Positions 25,591-33,434 of a stretch of DNA of 64,000 bases are shown in pieces. The DNA lies in NCBI GenBank assembly GCA_963714255.1, contig CAVQNU010000016.1, positions 124,001 through 188,000 of the forward strand. Reading direction: 5' to 3'. A program made the position numbers and the translations under genes. The DNA comes from Rhodovastum sp963714255. GTDB lineage: Bacteria; Pseudomonadota; Alphaproteobacteria; Acetobacterales; Acetobacteraceae. Each line of letters begins with the position of its first letter. The first letter of the stretch is position 1. Under the pieces are notes generated by a model. That model saw only the letters and a list, made by a program, of their open reading frames with translations, did no database searches and was not told the DNA's origin.

Positions 25591-26301
25591 ATGTCGCTCG
25601 AAGGCAAGGTTGTCATCGTCACCGGCGCCGGCGGAAATCTCGGCGCGGCCACTCTCGCGGTGCTGTCGCGCGGCGGAGCCCGGATCGTCGCGGCAGATCT
25701 CCGCGATGACGCGGTGCAGCACAGCCTCGCGGCAACCGGCGAGCCTGCGCGCCATTTGGGTGTCGCCGGCATTGACCTCACCGAGGAAGCGAGCTGTGCC
25801 GTGCTGGTCGCGCACGCGCTCGAACGGTTCGGAAGGATCGATGGTCTGGCAACGACCGTGGGGGGCTTCGCCGCGGCACCACTGGCGCAAACCGACACCG
25901 AATTGCTGTTGCGTATGCTGCGGATCAACGCCGTCACGACGCTGAACATCATGCGCGCCGTGGTGCCGCCGATGCGCGCCGCCGGCACCGGCAGCCTGGT
26001 GATGGTTGGCGCTGCCGCCGCGCTTCACGCGGGCGCCGGCATTGCCGCTTATGCGGCAGGGAAAAGTGCGGCGCTGCGCATTGTGGAAAGCTTCGCCGAC
26101 GAACTCCGGGCGGAGGGTGTTCGCGTCAACGCCGTACTGCCTGGCACGATCGATACGCCGCAGAACCGCTTGGCCATGCCTGACGCCGATCACGGCGCCT
26201 GGGTCACGCCAGCGCAGATTGCCGAGGTGATCGCCTTCCTGCTCTCCGACGCTGCGAGCGGACTCACCGGGGCGTTGATTCCAGTGACCGGCCGCGGCTG
26301 A
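25591..26301 (+). CDS. Short-chain dehydrogenase/reductase
   Basis: This 236-aa SDR starts at an ATG with CAGGAG upstream. It has the TGAGGNLG cofactor loop near residue 11, an Asp after the second strand (AADLRDD) that favours NAD(H), MVGAAAALHAGAG in the catalytic Ser region (Ser itself is replaced by Gly/Ala in this stretch), and YAAGKSAALR with Tyr and Lys near 152-156. The apparent absence of the catalytic Ser is worth noting. Substrate unknown. Confidence 0.85.
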   Translation: MSLEGKVVIVTGAGGNLGAATLAVLSRGGARIVAADLRDDAVQHSLAATGEPARHLGVAGIDLTEEASCAVLVAHALERFGRIDGLATTVGGFAAAPLAQTDTELLLRMLRINAVTTLNIMRAVVPPMRAAGTGSLVMVGAAAALHAGAGIAAYAAGKSAALRIVESFADELRAEGVRVNAVLPGTIDTPQNRLAMPDADHGAWVTPAQIAEVIAFLLSDAASGLTGALIPVTGRG

Positions 26302-26382
26302 TCGGCGAATTCACCTGTTCGCGCCGATCCACAATTGGTCGCACCATTCTGGTCTGACAGACGAACTCCGAAGGCGAGGCAG

Positions 26383-27996
26383 ATGATGACGCACGTGGCG
26401 GTCGCGAAGCTCGACGACCTGCACGACCGGGTGCCGGCCTATGCCCTGGTCGGCGATGTTGATCTGGTGGTCATTCGCTGGGACGACACCGTCTCGGTCT
26501 TTTATGGGCGCTGCCTGCACCGCGGCGCCCTGCTGGCGGACGGGTTCGTGCGCGGCCGCAACCTGATCTGCGGCTTGCATGACTGGGATTACCGGCTGGA
26601 CAGCGGGGTGAGCGAATACAATAACGCCGAGGTGCTGCCCAGCTTCACGGCGGTCATCGCGGACGGCCAGGTGTTGGTCGATGAAGCGGAAATCCGTGCC
26701 TGGGCCGCGCGTCATCCCCAGCCCTATGACCGCTCGGCCTATCTGGGGCTCTATGCCGATCCCCACGGCACCGACGCGGAGCCGCATCTGGGCGAAATTC
26801 AACGCCTGGCGCGCGACGGTCTGCGGCGCACCGGCGCGCATGGGCCGGTCGGCGCGATGGGCGTGCCCGGCCCCGACCTGCCGCGCTGGGACGACATCCA
26901 GTTCGTCACCGCGCAATTGCACAGACTGCCGCTGCTGGACGACACGCCGGTTGCCACCGGCCTGACCGTCGGACCAAAGGCGGCGCGGCCCCTACACCTG
27001 GAAATCCCGCTGATCGTCTCGGACATGAGCTTCGGGTCGCTGTCGGAGCCGGCCAAGATCGCGCTGGCCCGCGGCGCCGAGCGCGCCGGCACCGGCATCT
27101 GCTCCGGCGAGGGCGGCATGCTGCCCGAGGAGCAGGCCGAGACCACGCGCTATTTCTACCAGCTCGCCTCGGCCCGGTTCGGCTTCGCGTGGGACAAGGT
27201 GCTGCGCGCGCAGGCGTTTCATTTCAAGGGCGGCCAGGGTGCCAAGACCGGCACCGGCGGCCATCTTCCCGGCGCCAAGGTGCGCGGCAAGATCGCGGCG
27301 GTCCGCGGCCTGGCGGCGGGGCAGGATGCCATCTCCCCTGCCCGGTTTCCTGATTGGAACAGCCTGGAGCCGATCCGCGATTTCGCCGCCGAGGTCCGCG
27401 CCCGCACCGGCGGCATTCCGATTGGCTACAAGCTGTCCGCCCAGCATATCGAGAAGGATATCGACGCGGCGCTGGAAGTCGGCGTCGACTACATCATTCT
27501 GGATGGCCGCGGCGGCGGAACGGGCGCGGCGCCGCTGTTGTTCCGCGACAATATCTCGGTGCCGACCATCCCGGCCCTGGCCCGCGCACGCCGCCATCTC
27601 GACCGCAGCGTCGGCCGCGACGTGACGCTGATCATCACCGGCGGGCTGCGCACACCGGCCGATTTCGCCAAGGCGCTCGCGCTGGGTGCGGACGGTGTGG
27701 CCCTCTCGAACGCGGCATTGCAGGCGATCGGCTGTCTCGGCATGCGCGCCTGCCATACCAACAAGTGTCCGGTTGGCATCGCGACGCAGGACCCCGGACT
27801 GGCGGCCAGGCTGGAAATCGAGAAATCCGCCGTTCAGCTGGCGACGTTTCTGGATGCCAGCGTGCATCTGATGCAATTGCTGGCGCGCGCCTGCGGCCAC
27901 CACCGGTTGGCTGATTTCACCCCGGATGATCTGGTGACGTGGAATGAACCGATGGCGAAGCTCGCCGCCATTGCGTTCGCCGGCAACACGCCGTGA
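26383..27996 (+). CDS. Rieske [2Fe-2S] domain fused to a glutamate-synthase-type FMN domain
   Basis: The ATG at 26383 gives 537 aa. Residues 5-105 form a Rieske domain with CLHRG and CGLHDW (C-x-H ... C-x-x-H). The rest is an FMN-binding glutamate-synthase (GltB central/FMN) domain: SDMSFGSLSEPAKIALARGA, TGICSGEGGM, FKGGQGAKTGTGGHLPGAKV, DGRGGGTGAAPLLFRD, and the [3Fe-4S] cysteines in MRACHTNKCPVGIATQD. Glutaminase and NADPH-binding parts are absent, so it is not a complete glutamate synthase. Likely a redox enzyme that receives electrons through the Rieske centre; substrate unknown. Confidence 0.88.
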   Translation: MMTHVAVAKLDDLHDRVPAYALVGDVDLVVIRWDDTVSVFYGRCLHRGALLADGFVRGRNLICGLHDWDYRLDSGVSEYNNAEVLPSFTAVIADGQVLVDEAEIRAWAARHPQPYDRSAYLGLYADPHGTDAEPHLGEIQRLARDGLRRTGAHGPVGAMGVPGPDLPRWDDIQFVTAQLHRLPLLDDTPVATGLTVGPKAARPLHLEIPLIVSDMSFGSLSEPAKIALARGAERAGTGICSGEGGMLPEEQAETTRYFYQLASARFGFAWDKVLRAQAFHFKGGQGAKTGTGGHLPGAKVRGKIAAVRGLAAGQDAISPARFPDWNSLEPIRDFAAEVRARTGGIPIGYKLSAQHIEKDIDAALEVGVDYIILDGRGGGTGAAPLLFRDNISVPTIPALARARRHLDRSVGRDVTLIITGGLRTPADFAKALALGADGVALSNAALQAIGCLGMRACHTNKCPVGIATQDPGLAARLEIEKSAVQLATFLDASVHLMQLLARACGHHRLADFTPDDLVTWNEPMAKLAAIAFAGNTP

Positions 27997-28043
27997 GGCG
28001 CTGCGGTGCCGTTCAGTCGAGCTGAGCCTGGGGGGAGAATACC

Positions 28044-28835
28044 ATGCGATCAGAACGTTTCGACTTTCCCGGCGGGGCCGGGCACCGGCTGGCCGCCCGG
28101 CTCGACCTGCCGGACGGTGAGGCGCGCGCCCAGGCGCTGTTCGCCCATTGCTTTACCTGTGGCAAGGACGTCCATGCCTCCAGCCGGCTGGCAGCGGCGT
28201 TGGCGGCGGAGGGTGTGGCGACATTGCGCTTCGATTTCACCGGCCTTGGCGGCAGCGACGGCGAATTCGCCAACACCGGCTTTGCCTCCAACGTCGAGGA
28301 CCTGATCGCCGCCGCCAACCATTTACGCGATGCCGGCCGGCCGCCGGTGATCCTGATCGGCCACAGCCTCGGCGGCGCGGCCGTGCTGGCCGCCGCCGCG
28401 CGCATCCCGGAGGTGCGGGCGGTGGCGACCATCGGCGCGCCTTTCGAGGTGGCGCATGTGCTGGACCAGTTTGCCGCGCGCGTGCCCGAGGTCGAGGCCC
28501 AGGGCGAGGCCGAGGTGCAACTGGCCGGCCGCCCCTTCACCATCCGCCGCGAATTCGTCGAGGACGCGCGCAGCCAGGATCAGGCCCCGCGCATCGCCGC
28601 CCTCGGCCGCGCCCTGCTGGTCATGCATGCGCCGCTCGATCAGGTCGTCGGCATCGCCAATGCCCGCGCCATCTTCGACACGGCAAAGCACCCGAAGAGC
28701 TTCGTCGCGCTCGACGGGGCGGATCACCTGTTGTCGCGGCGGGAGGACGCGACCTATGCCGCGCGGGTGCTTGCCGCCTGGGCCTCGCGCTTCGTGCCCA
28801 CCGACCCGGCCGCATCCGCCACGCCGGCTGGCTGA
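28044..28835 (+). CDS. Alpha/beta hydrolase
   Basis: The 263-aa protein has GGGGAG upstream of the ATG at 28044. The nucleophile elbow GHSLGGAAVLAAAARIP is near residue 108, an Asp occurs in MHAPLDQVVGI and a His in DGADHLLSRREDA, completing a triad. It matches the hydrolase half of the hydrolase/OsmC fusion proteins, beginning with FDFPGGAGHRLAARLDLP and FAHCFTCGKDVHASSRLA, but the OsmC domain is absent here. Likely cytoplasmic esterase; substrate unknown. Confidence 0.88.
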   Translation: MRSERFDFPGGAGHRLAARLDLPDGEARAQALFAHCFTCGKDVHASSRLAAALAAEGVATLRFDFTGLGGSDGEFANTGFASNVEDLIAAANHLRDAGRPPVILIGHSLGGAAVLAAAARIPEVRAVATIGAPFEVAHVLDQFAARVPEVEAQGEAEVQLAGRPFTIRREFVEDARSQDQAPRIAALGRALLVMHAPLDQVVGIANARAIFDTAKHPKSFVALDGADHLLSRREDATYAARVLAAWASRFVPTDPAASATPAG

Positions 28836-28862
28836 GCAATGACGTGGACCGGGTAGGCAGAA

Positions 28863-28999
28863 GAGACCGTCTCGAACCTGGGAGGAGAACAAAGCCAGGG
28901 TGCCACCGCGACCCACGTCATCCGCGGGTCCTTCGGTCTTGTCTGCCTGGCTTATCGGAATGACCGGCCAGGGGAACCCCCCAGGTTCAGGACGGTCTC
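28863..28999 (+). ncRNA. Candidate structured RNA with 6S RNA-like architecture
   Basis: The ends pair: GAGACCGTCTCGAACCTGGG at 28863 and the inverted CCCAGGTTCAGGACGGTCTC at 28980 form a 20-bp closing stem with two mismatches. Inside, an unpaired strand of about 11 bases leads to a long terminal hairpin (AGCCAGG at 28893 pairing with CCTGGCT at 28946, with GACCC/GGGTC nearer the loop). It is followed by a longer unpaired strand holding a small CCGG hairpin. Closing stem, open central bubble and terminal stem-loop are the layout of 6S RNA, which binds sigma-70 RNA polymerase. The strand and the 6S identity are judgement calls. Confidence 0.42.
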
Positions 29000-29323
29000 A
29001 ACACGGCGGCGGAGAGCGCAGCCGATGATGACGCCCGGCGCCCAACCCTGATGTCGCATAAGCCCCCAATATGGCAACCGGCCGGGGAGCATCCCGCGAC
29101 GGACGCCGATCGACCCGTTCCTTCCAGGACGCAGTCGCGTCACTGAGCACGCCGGCTCCTGCAGCGGTTTCCAACCGGCGATGGACCGGGCGCATGCCCG
29201 CGCCTTCGCGTTGTCGGTGACCTCCGGGAACCGGTGGCGCAGTTCGATGGCGGCCGATAGCTCGCCCTCCTGATTGAAGACATCGCGGATCGCGGCGGCA
29301 TCAGCTTCGGTGGCGACGAACAT
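28952..29323 (-). CDS. Conserved hypothetical protein, C-terminus doubtful
   Basis: From the ATG at 29323 the frame begins MFVATEADAAAIRDVFNQEG and continues ELSAAIELRHRFPEVTDNAK and CARSIAGWKPL, a pattern I have seen in short hypothetical proteins of alphaproteobacteria. Beyond WKPLQ (about residue 60) the sequence no longer looks conserved and runs into the candidate structured RNA, so the original stop may have been lost by a frameshift. Function unknown. It is divergent from the SRAP gene. Confidence 0.45.
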   Translation of the reverse strand: MFVATEADAAAIRDVFNQEGELSAAIELRHRFPEVTDNAKARACARSIAGWKPLQEPACSVTRLRPGRNGSIGVRRGMLPGRLPYWGLMRHQGWAPGVIIGCALRRRVETVLNLGGSPGRSFR

Positions 29324-29426
29324 GCCACCGGGATGGGGACAGCCGCCGCGGTCGACAAGCCCGGTGTCTCGGGCTGGCTGCGCCTGCAACGCATTGCCAA
29401 TTCCGGCCGCGGCGCTACGCTTGGGT

Positions 29427-30056
29427 GTGTGTAATTTGTACGCGATGACCCGCCCTCGGGAGGCAATCCGGCAGTTGTTCCGGGTCAGCACGGACCGGAC
29501 GGCCAACCAGCCGCCGCAGCCGGCGATCTTCCCCGACCGTATGGCGCCGGTGGTGCACGTCGCGCGGGACGGCGCGCGCGTCATGGAGATGATGCGCTGG
29601 GGATTTCCGCCGCCGCCGAATCTCGGCACCCGGCCGGTCACCAACGTCCGCAACGCTGCAAGCCCCTACTGGCGCGCCTGGCTCAAGCCAGAGTTCCGCT
29701 GCCTGGTGCCGGCGACGTCCTTCGCGGAATACACTGACAGTCAGCCGAAGGTACCGCACTGGTTCGCGCTCGGTGCCGACCGGCCGCCTTTCGCCTTCGC
29801 CGGCATCTGGCGGCCATGGACGGGCACACGCACGGGCGAAACCGGCGAGCATCTGCTGTTCGCCTTCCTCACCACCGAGGCGAACGCCGTGGTGCGGCCG
29901 GTGCATGCCAAGGCGATGCCGGTGATCCTCACCGAGGAGATCTGGGACACCTGGCTGGGAGCCGACACCGCTGCGGCACTCAAACTGCAACAGCCGCCGC
30001 CGGCAAAGCAGCTGGCGATCGTCGCCATCGGCCAGCGCCAGGACGCGGCGGTATAG
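29427..30056 (+). CDS. SRAP-family protein (YedK/HMCES), abasic-site crosslinker
   Basis: HMCES/YedK proteins use the N-terminal cysteine, exposed after Met removal, to crosslink abasic sites in single-stranded DNA. The GTG at 29427 was chosen because the next codon is TGT, giving M-C-N-L-Y-A-M-T, the expected active N-terminus; an ATG start at 29445 would lose the catalytic Cys. The other catalytic residues are visible: Glu in SFAEY and His in VHAKAMPVIL. The arginine-rich and RMMRWGFP-like (here MEMMRWGFPPPP) segments agree. Length 209 aa. Confidence 0.92.
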   Translation: MCNLYAMTRPREAIRQLFRVSTDRTANQPPQPAIFPDRMAPVVHVARDGARVMEMMRWGFPPPPNLGTRPVTNVRNAASPYWRAWLKPEFRCLVPATSFAEYTDSQPKVPHWFALGADRPPFAFAGIWRPWTGTRTGETGEHLLFAFLTTEANAVVRPVHAKAMPVILTEEIWDTWLGADTAAALKLQQPPPAKQLAIVAIGQRQDAAV

Positions 30057-30108
30057 CCGCGAGCATGCGGGCCTTGCGTCGGACGGCCCTTGCCGTAATG
30101 ATCGGGGC

Positions 30109-30240
30109 ATGCCGGAACATATTAAGAACAGGAAGATCGTCCCCTTCCATGCCAGCGGCTGGGCGATCTGGTGCGACCGAAGGCACGGCTCACCAAGCCA
30201 TGGCCCAAACCTCCGATGCATCTTACAGGCCGAGGCGTGA
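30109..30240 (+). CDS. Possible 43-aa protein downstream of the SRAP gene
   Basis: The frame encodes MPEHIKNRKIVPFHASGWAI then WCDRRHGSPSHGPNLRC. The Trp/Cys/His-rich composition is not what a chance frame in GC-rich DNA usually gives, but no ribosome binding site or family is recognised. Low confidence. Confidence 0.25.
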   Translation: MPEHIKNRKIVPFHASGWAIWCDRRHGSPSHGPNLRCILQAEA

Positions 30241-30489
30241 GCGACGGTGTTCGGACTGCCCGTGGTCCGTCCAGCCTGACCGAGGCCGCCCCTGGGTAAC
30301 GCCGCCAGCATCTCCTGACGCCGCCGGCCTCGCCAGCAAGCTGGCGCGGCGGAAATGCCGGCAGCTGGCTATTTGTCGCGATACGCCCCCTCGCTCCCCG
30401 TACCGACCAGCAACAAATCCGGCTCAGTGCGCCCTCAACAGGGAATCCTTCACAGCATCAGGGCCCCGGCCTTACTTCCTTCATTCGAC

Positions 30490-31284
30490 TCATCGATGCG
30501 CAGCGCTGTCGTATTGCTTAAGTCCGTAATTGTTCATCACCCATTTCAAAGTATAGCCATAATTCGGATCGGTCGCATAAACGCCGGTCAGTGCGTCCGC
30601 AAAACCGTCCGGGTCTTTTGCCACCCGCATCGCCGCTTCATAGGGGGCGGCGGTCGCCAGCAACTTGCCATGCAGATCGAACGCCTCGGCGAGGCTGTCG
30701 AATTTGCGGAAACGTGCGGTGGTCTGGATGACGTTGCCGTCCACCACCTCGCGGGTGCCGCTGTCGACCCCCGGCTGCGTGGGCAGCGCCTTGATACCGA
30801 ACGGATTGTTGCTGTCGGGCGGCATCGCCGCACCCCAGGCGCTCTCGACGATCCATTGTGCCAGCGTCACCGATGCCGGCACGTTCCAGCGCAGTTCGGA
30901 AGCGATTGCGGCGTCGAGCACCTCCGGCGGCACCACGCCGACATGGCCGAAATGCGGCGAGGGCGGGGGCGCCTGGTTCACCAGCGGGCGGGCGGCCAGG
31001 GAATAATACGTGGCGCTGCCGGGATCGATGTGCCCGCTCGGCGGGTTCATGTTCATCACAACCGCTTGATAGGCCTCGATCGCCAGCACCGTGCCCGGGT
31101 CGGCGATGCCGGTGACGGCGACCGGCGAGTGCGGTTTCGGCAGCCGCTCGTTCAGCAGCGACTGGATGATGAACACATCGCCCGGGCTGTTAACAGCGCC
31201 CAGCCCCACCGAGGTGAAGATCGGCGGTGCGACGCGTCCCATTTCGTCGGTGCTCAGGATCGTCGGTGACGGAACGAGGCCCAC
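30490..31284 (-). CDS. Glucosaminidase-family peptidoglycan hydrolase with N-terminal binding domain
   Basis: The C-terminal half (about residues 115-264) is a glucosaminidase (GH73-like) domain: ASVTLAQWIVESAWGAAMP with the catalytic Glu, SNNPFGIKALPT, then TTARFRKFDSLAEAFDLHGK and the tail ATDPNYGYTLKWVMNNYGLK. The N-terminal half (IQSLLNERLPKPHSPVAVTG, VLAIEAYQAVVM) looks like a peptidoglycan-binding-type repeat. No signal peptide is seen. The start is uncertain: GTG at 31284 has GGAGG ten bases upstream; the ATG at 31320 adds 12 residues without one. It lies beside the FHA gene of the T6SS and lacks a signal peptide, so it could be a cell-wall-degrading T6SS cargo or help the machine cross the wall. 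Confidence 0.85.
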   Translation of the reverse strand: MGLVPSPTILSTDEMGRVAPPIFTSVGLGAVNSPGDVFIIQSLLNERLPKPHSPVAVTGIADPGTVLAIEAYQAVVMNMNPPSGHIDPGSATYYSLAARPLVNQAPPPSPHFGHVGVVPPEVLDAAIASELRWNVPASVTLAQWIVESAWGAAMPPDSNNPFGIKALPTQPGVDSGTREVVDGNVIQTTARFRKFDSLAEAFDLHGKLLATAAPYEAAMRVAKDPDGFADALTGVYATDPNYGYTLKWVMNNYGLKQYDSAAHR

Positions 31285-31385
31285 GCCGAATAATCCTCCG
31301 CTTGTTGCACGCTGACGCATCGGGGGCGGTCGCGCAGCTGGGGCTTATCAGACGCGTCGCAGTTCTCTATCATAGCAGCCATGCG

Positions 31386-32976
31386 ATGAACGGGGAGAGA
31401 GAGAATGAACCTGCGGTGCCGCACGCAAGACCGGGGCGCTTGTTTGCCGGCGACGTGGTGCCGCCGCGCGTGACCCTGACCCTTCGCATGATCCGGGGTC
31501 CGAACAGCTTGGTGCACGAGCGGCGCCAGCTGACGGCCGGACAGCTCAGCATCGGCCGCGGTCCGCATAACGACTGGATTCTTGCCGACCCCGAGCGGCA
31601 TCTCTCAAAGCAGCACTGCCAGGTGGCGTTTCGCGCCGGCAGCTGGCTGCTGGAAGATTTCAGCGCCAACGGCACTTTTCTCAATCGCGCCGACACCCCG
31701 GTCGGTGCCGGTTCGGCGCAGCCGTTGCGCAACGGCGACCGGATCAGACTGGGCGCTTATGAATTCGAAGTGACCATCGAAGCCCGAGGGGATGAGGACG
31801 CTGCCTGGACGGATGAGCAGATCGGCGATTTCCCCGGATTCGACCCCCGCCCGGTCCGGCGCACGGATACGGGTGCCCGCAAGGCGGATATTTCCTTCGC
31901 GCCCGACATGCTCGATCAGTTTCCGCCCGCGCAGGCGCCGGGCCCATTCGGTGCCGCACCCGACCCGGTGCTGCGCGGGGACCGGCTGCTCGGCGATGAG
32001 GGCGGCGCGATCCGGCTGCCGGCGGATTACGACCCGATTGGCGGCGAGGCCGATCCGTTCCACGGTCCGACGCAGCCCGACCATGCGCCGGCGATCAACA
32101 GCGCCTTCCGCCCGCCGCCGCGCCCCGCCGCGGTTATCCCGGACGATTGGGACGCGGATCTTCCGGTGCAACAGCCCCAGGCCGCCGAAATCCCGCCGCG
32201 CAGCGAAGCGCCCGCACCAGCGCCGCGCACGGAAACGCGGGCGCCGCCGGCACGGGAAAGGGCCGCCGGCACGAAGCGAAACGCCGGCGCCGCCGGCCAG
32301 GCCCACCGTTCCGCGCGAACCCATCGCTGCGCCATCCAGGCCTGCGGCGCCGCCGGCGGCCAGCTTCAGCGGAAGCGAGGTTTTCGCCGCCTTCCTGCGC
32401 GGCGCGGGTCTGGCCGAAGCCGTCGTGGCCGACGCCAGCGCGGCTGACGCACAGCAAACGATGGAACGCGCCGGCGCCGCCTTCCGCGCCGCGGTCAGCG
32501 GCTTGCGCCAGGTGCTGATCGCGCGCGCGGCGATTAAAGGGGAGTTCCGCATCAACCAGACGATGATCCAGGCCAGCGGCAACAATCCGCTGAAATTCTC
32601 CGCCGATGACGACGCAGCGCTGAGCATGCTGCTGGGATTTGGCCGGCGCGGCACCACAGCACCGGCGGATGCGATCAGCGAAGCCTTGCGCGACATGCGG
32701 CTGCACGAGCTGGCCTCGATATCGGCCATGCAGACGGCGGTCCGCGCGCTGCTGGCGCAATTCAATCCCGCTGCGATCGATGCGCGGGCCGACAAGGGCG
32801 GGCTCGCGGTGCTGCCCGGCCAGCGCAAGGCGCGTGCCTGGGACCAGTTCGAGGCCCTGCATCTGAAAGTGTCGCAGGCGCTGTCTGATGATTTCGACAG
32901 CGTCTTCGGCAAGGCGTTCGCCCGCGCCTATGAGCAGGCGATCGACGAATTGTCTGCCCACGAGGCCGGGCGATGA
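31386..32976 (+). CDS. tagH: TagH (FHA-domain T6SS regulator), frameshifted in the linker
   Basis: TagH/Fha reads phosphothreonine signals to switch T6SS assembly on. The ATG at 31386 opens a frame with an FHA domain (GQLSIGRGPHNDWILADPER, HLSKQHCQVAF, FSANGTFLN, NGDRIRLGAYEFEV) and a long Pro-rich linker. In the linker near 32255-32262 (GGGAAAGG) the sense frame shifts by one: the original frame turns Arg-rich and stops at 32447, whereas the typical C-terminal domain (FAAFLRGAGLAEAVVADASA, LIARAAIKGEFRINQTMIQA, NNPLKFSADDDAALSMLLGF) is in the next frame to 32976. One extra A would explain it. The stop overlaps tssJ. Whether the lesion is real is open. Confidence 0.9.
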
Positions 32977-33434
32977 ACACCCGCCGCGCCATGTTGTGGG
33001 TGCCGGCGCTGGTGCTCGCCCGTTGCGCCGCGCCGCCGGCACCGCCGGCGCCGGCGTCGCTCAGCTTGCTGATCAAGGGTGGGGCGGACCAGAATCCGGA
33101 CTATGCCGGCCACCCGGCCCCGGTCGCGGTCAGGCTGTTCTACCTGAGCGCCAGCGCCCGCTTCGAGCGGGCCGACGTGTTCGCCCTGATCGAGCGCGAG
33201 CACGCCACCCTGGCCGATGACTCGCAAGGCTCCGAGGAATTCGTGCTGCGCCCGGACGAGACCCGCACCATCGATCGCGAACCGAAGAAAGGCGTGCAGA
33301 TGCTGGGCGTCACCGTGCTGTTCCGCGACATCGACCATGCCACGTGGCGGGCCCTGGCGCCGGTCGCGTCCAGCGGGAAGACCAGGCTGGTGCTGACGCT
33401 CAGCGGACTGAACGCCACGCTGGCGCCGGCATGA
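32973..33434 (+). CDS. tssJ: TssJ, outer-membrane lipoprotein of the T6SS membrane complex
   Basis: The 153-aa protein starts at an ATG overlapping the tagH stop. A signal sequence ends LVLARCAAP: Cys 22 would be lipidated, but Arg at -1 departs from the usual small residue of a lipobox. The mature part shows TssJ/VasD features: SLLIKGGADQNPD, VRLFYLSASARFERADVFAL and the DETRTI and LGVTVLFRDIDHATWR blocks. It anchors TssM at the outer membrane. Its stop overlaps the tssK start. Confidence 0.92.
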   Translation: MNTRRAMLWVPALVLARCAAPPAPPAPASLSLLIKGGADQNPDYAGHPAPVAVRLFYLSASARFERADVFALIEREHATLADDSQGSEEFVLRPDETRTIDREPKKGVQMLGVTVLFRDIDHATWRALAPVASSGKTRLVLTLSGLNATLAPA

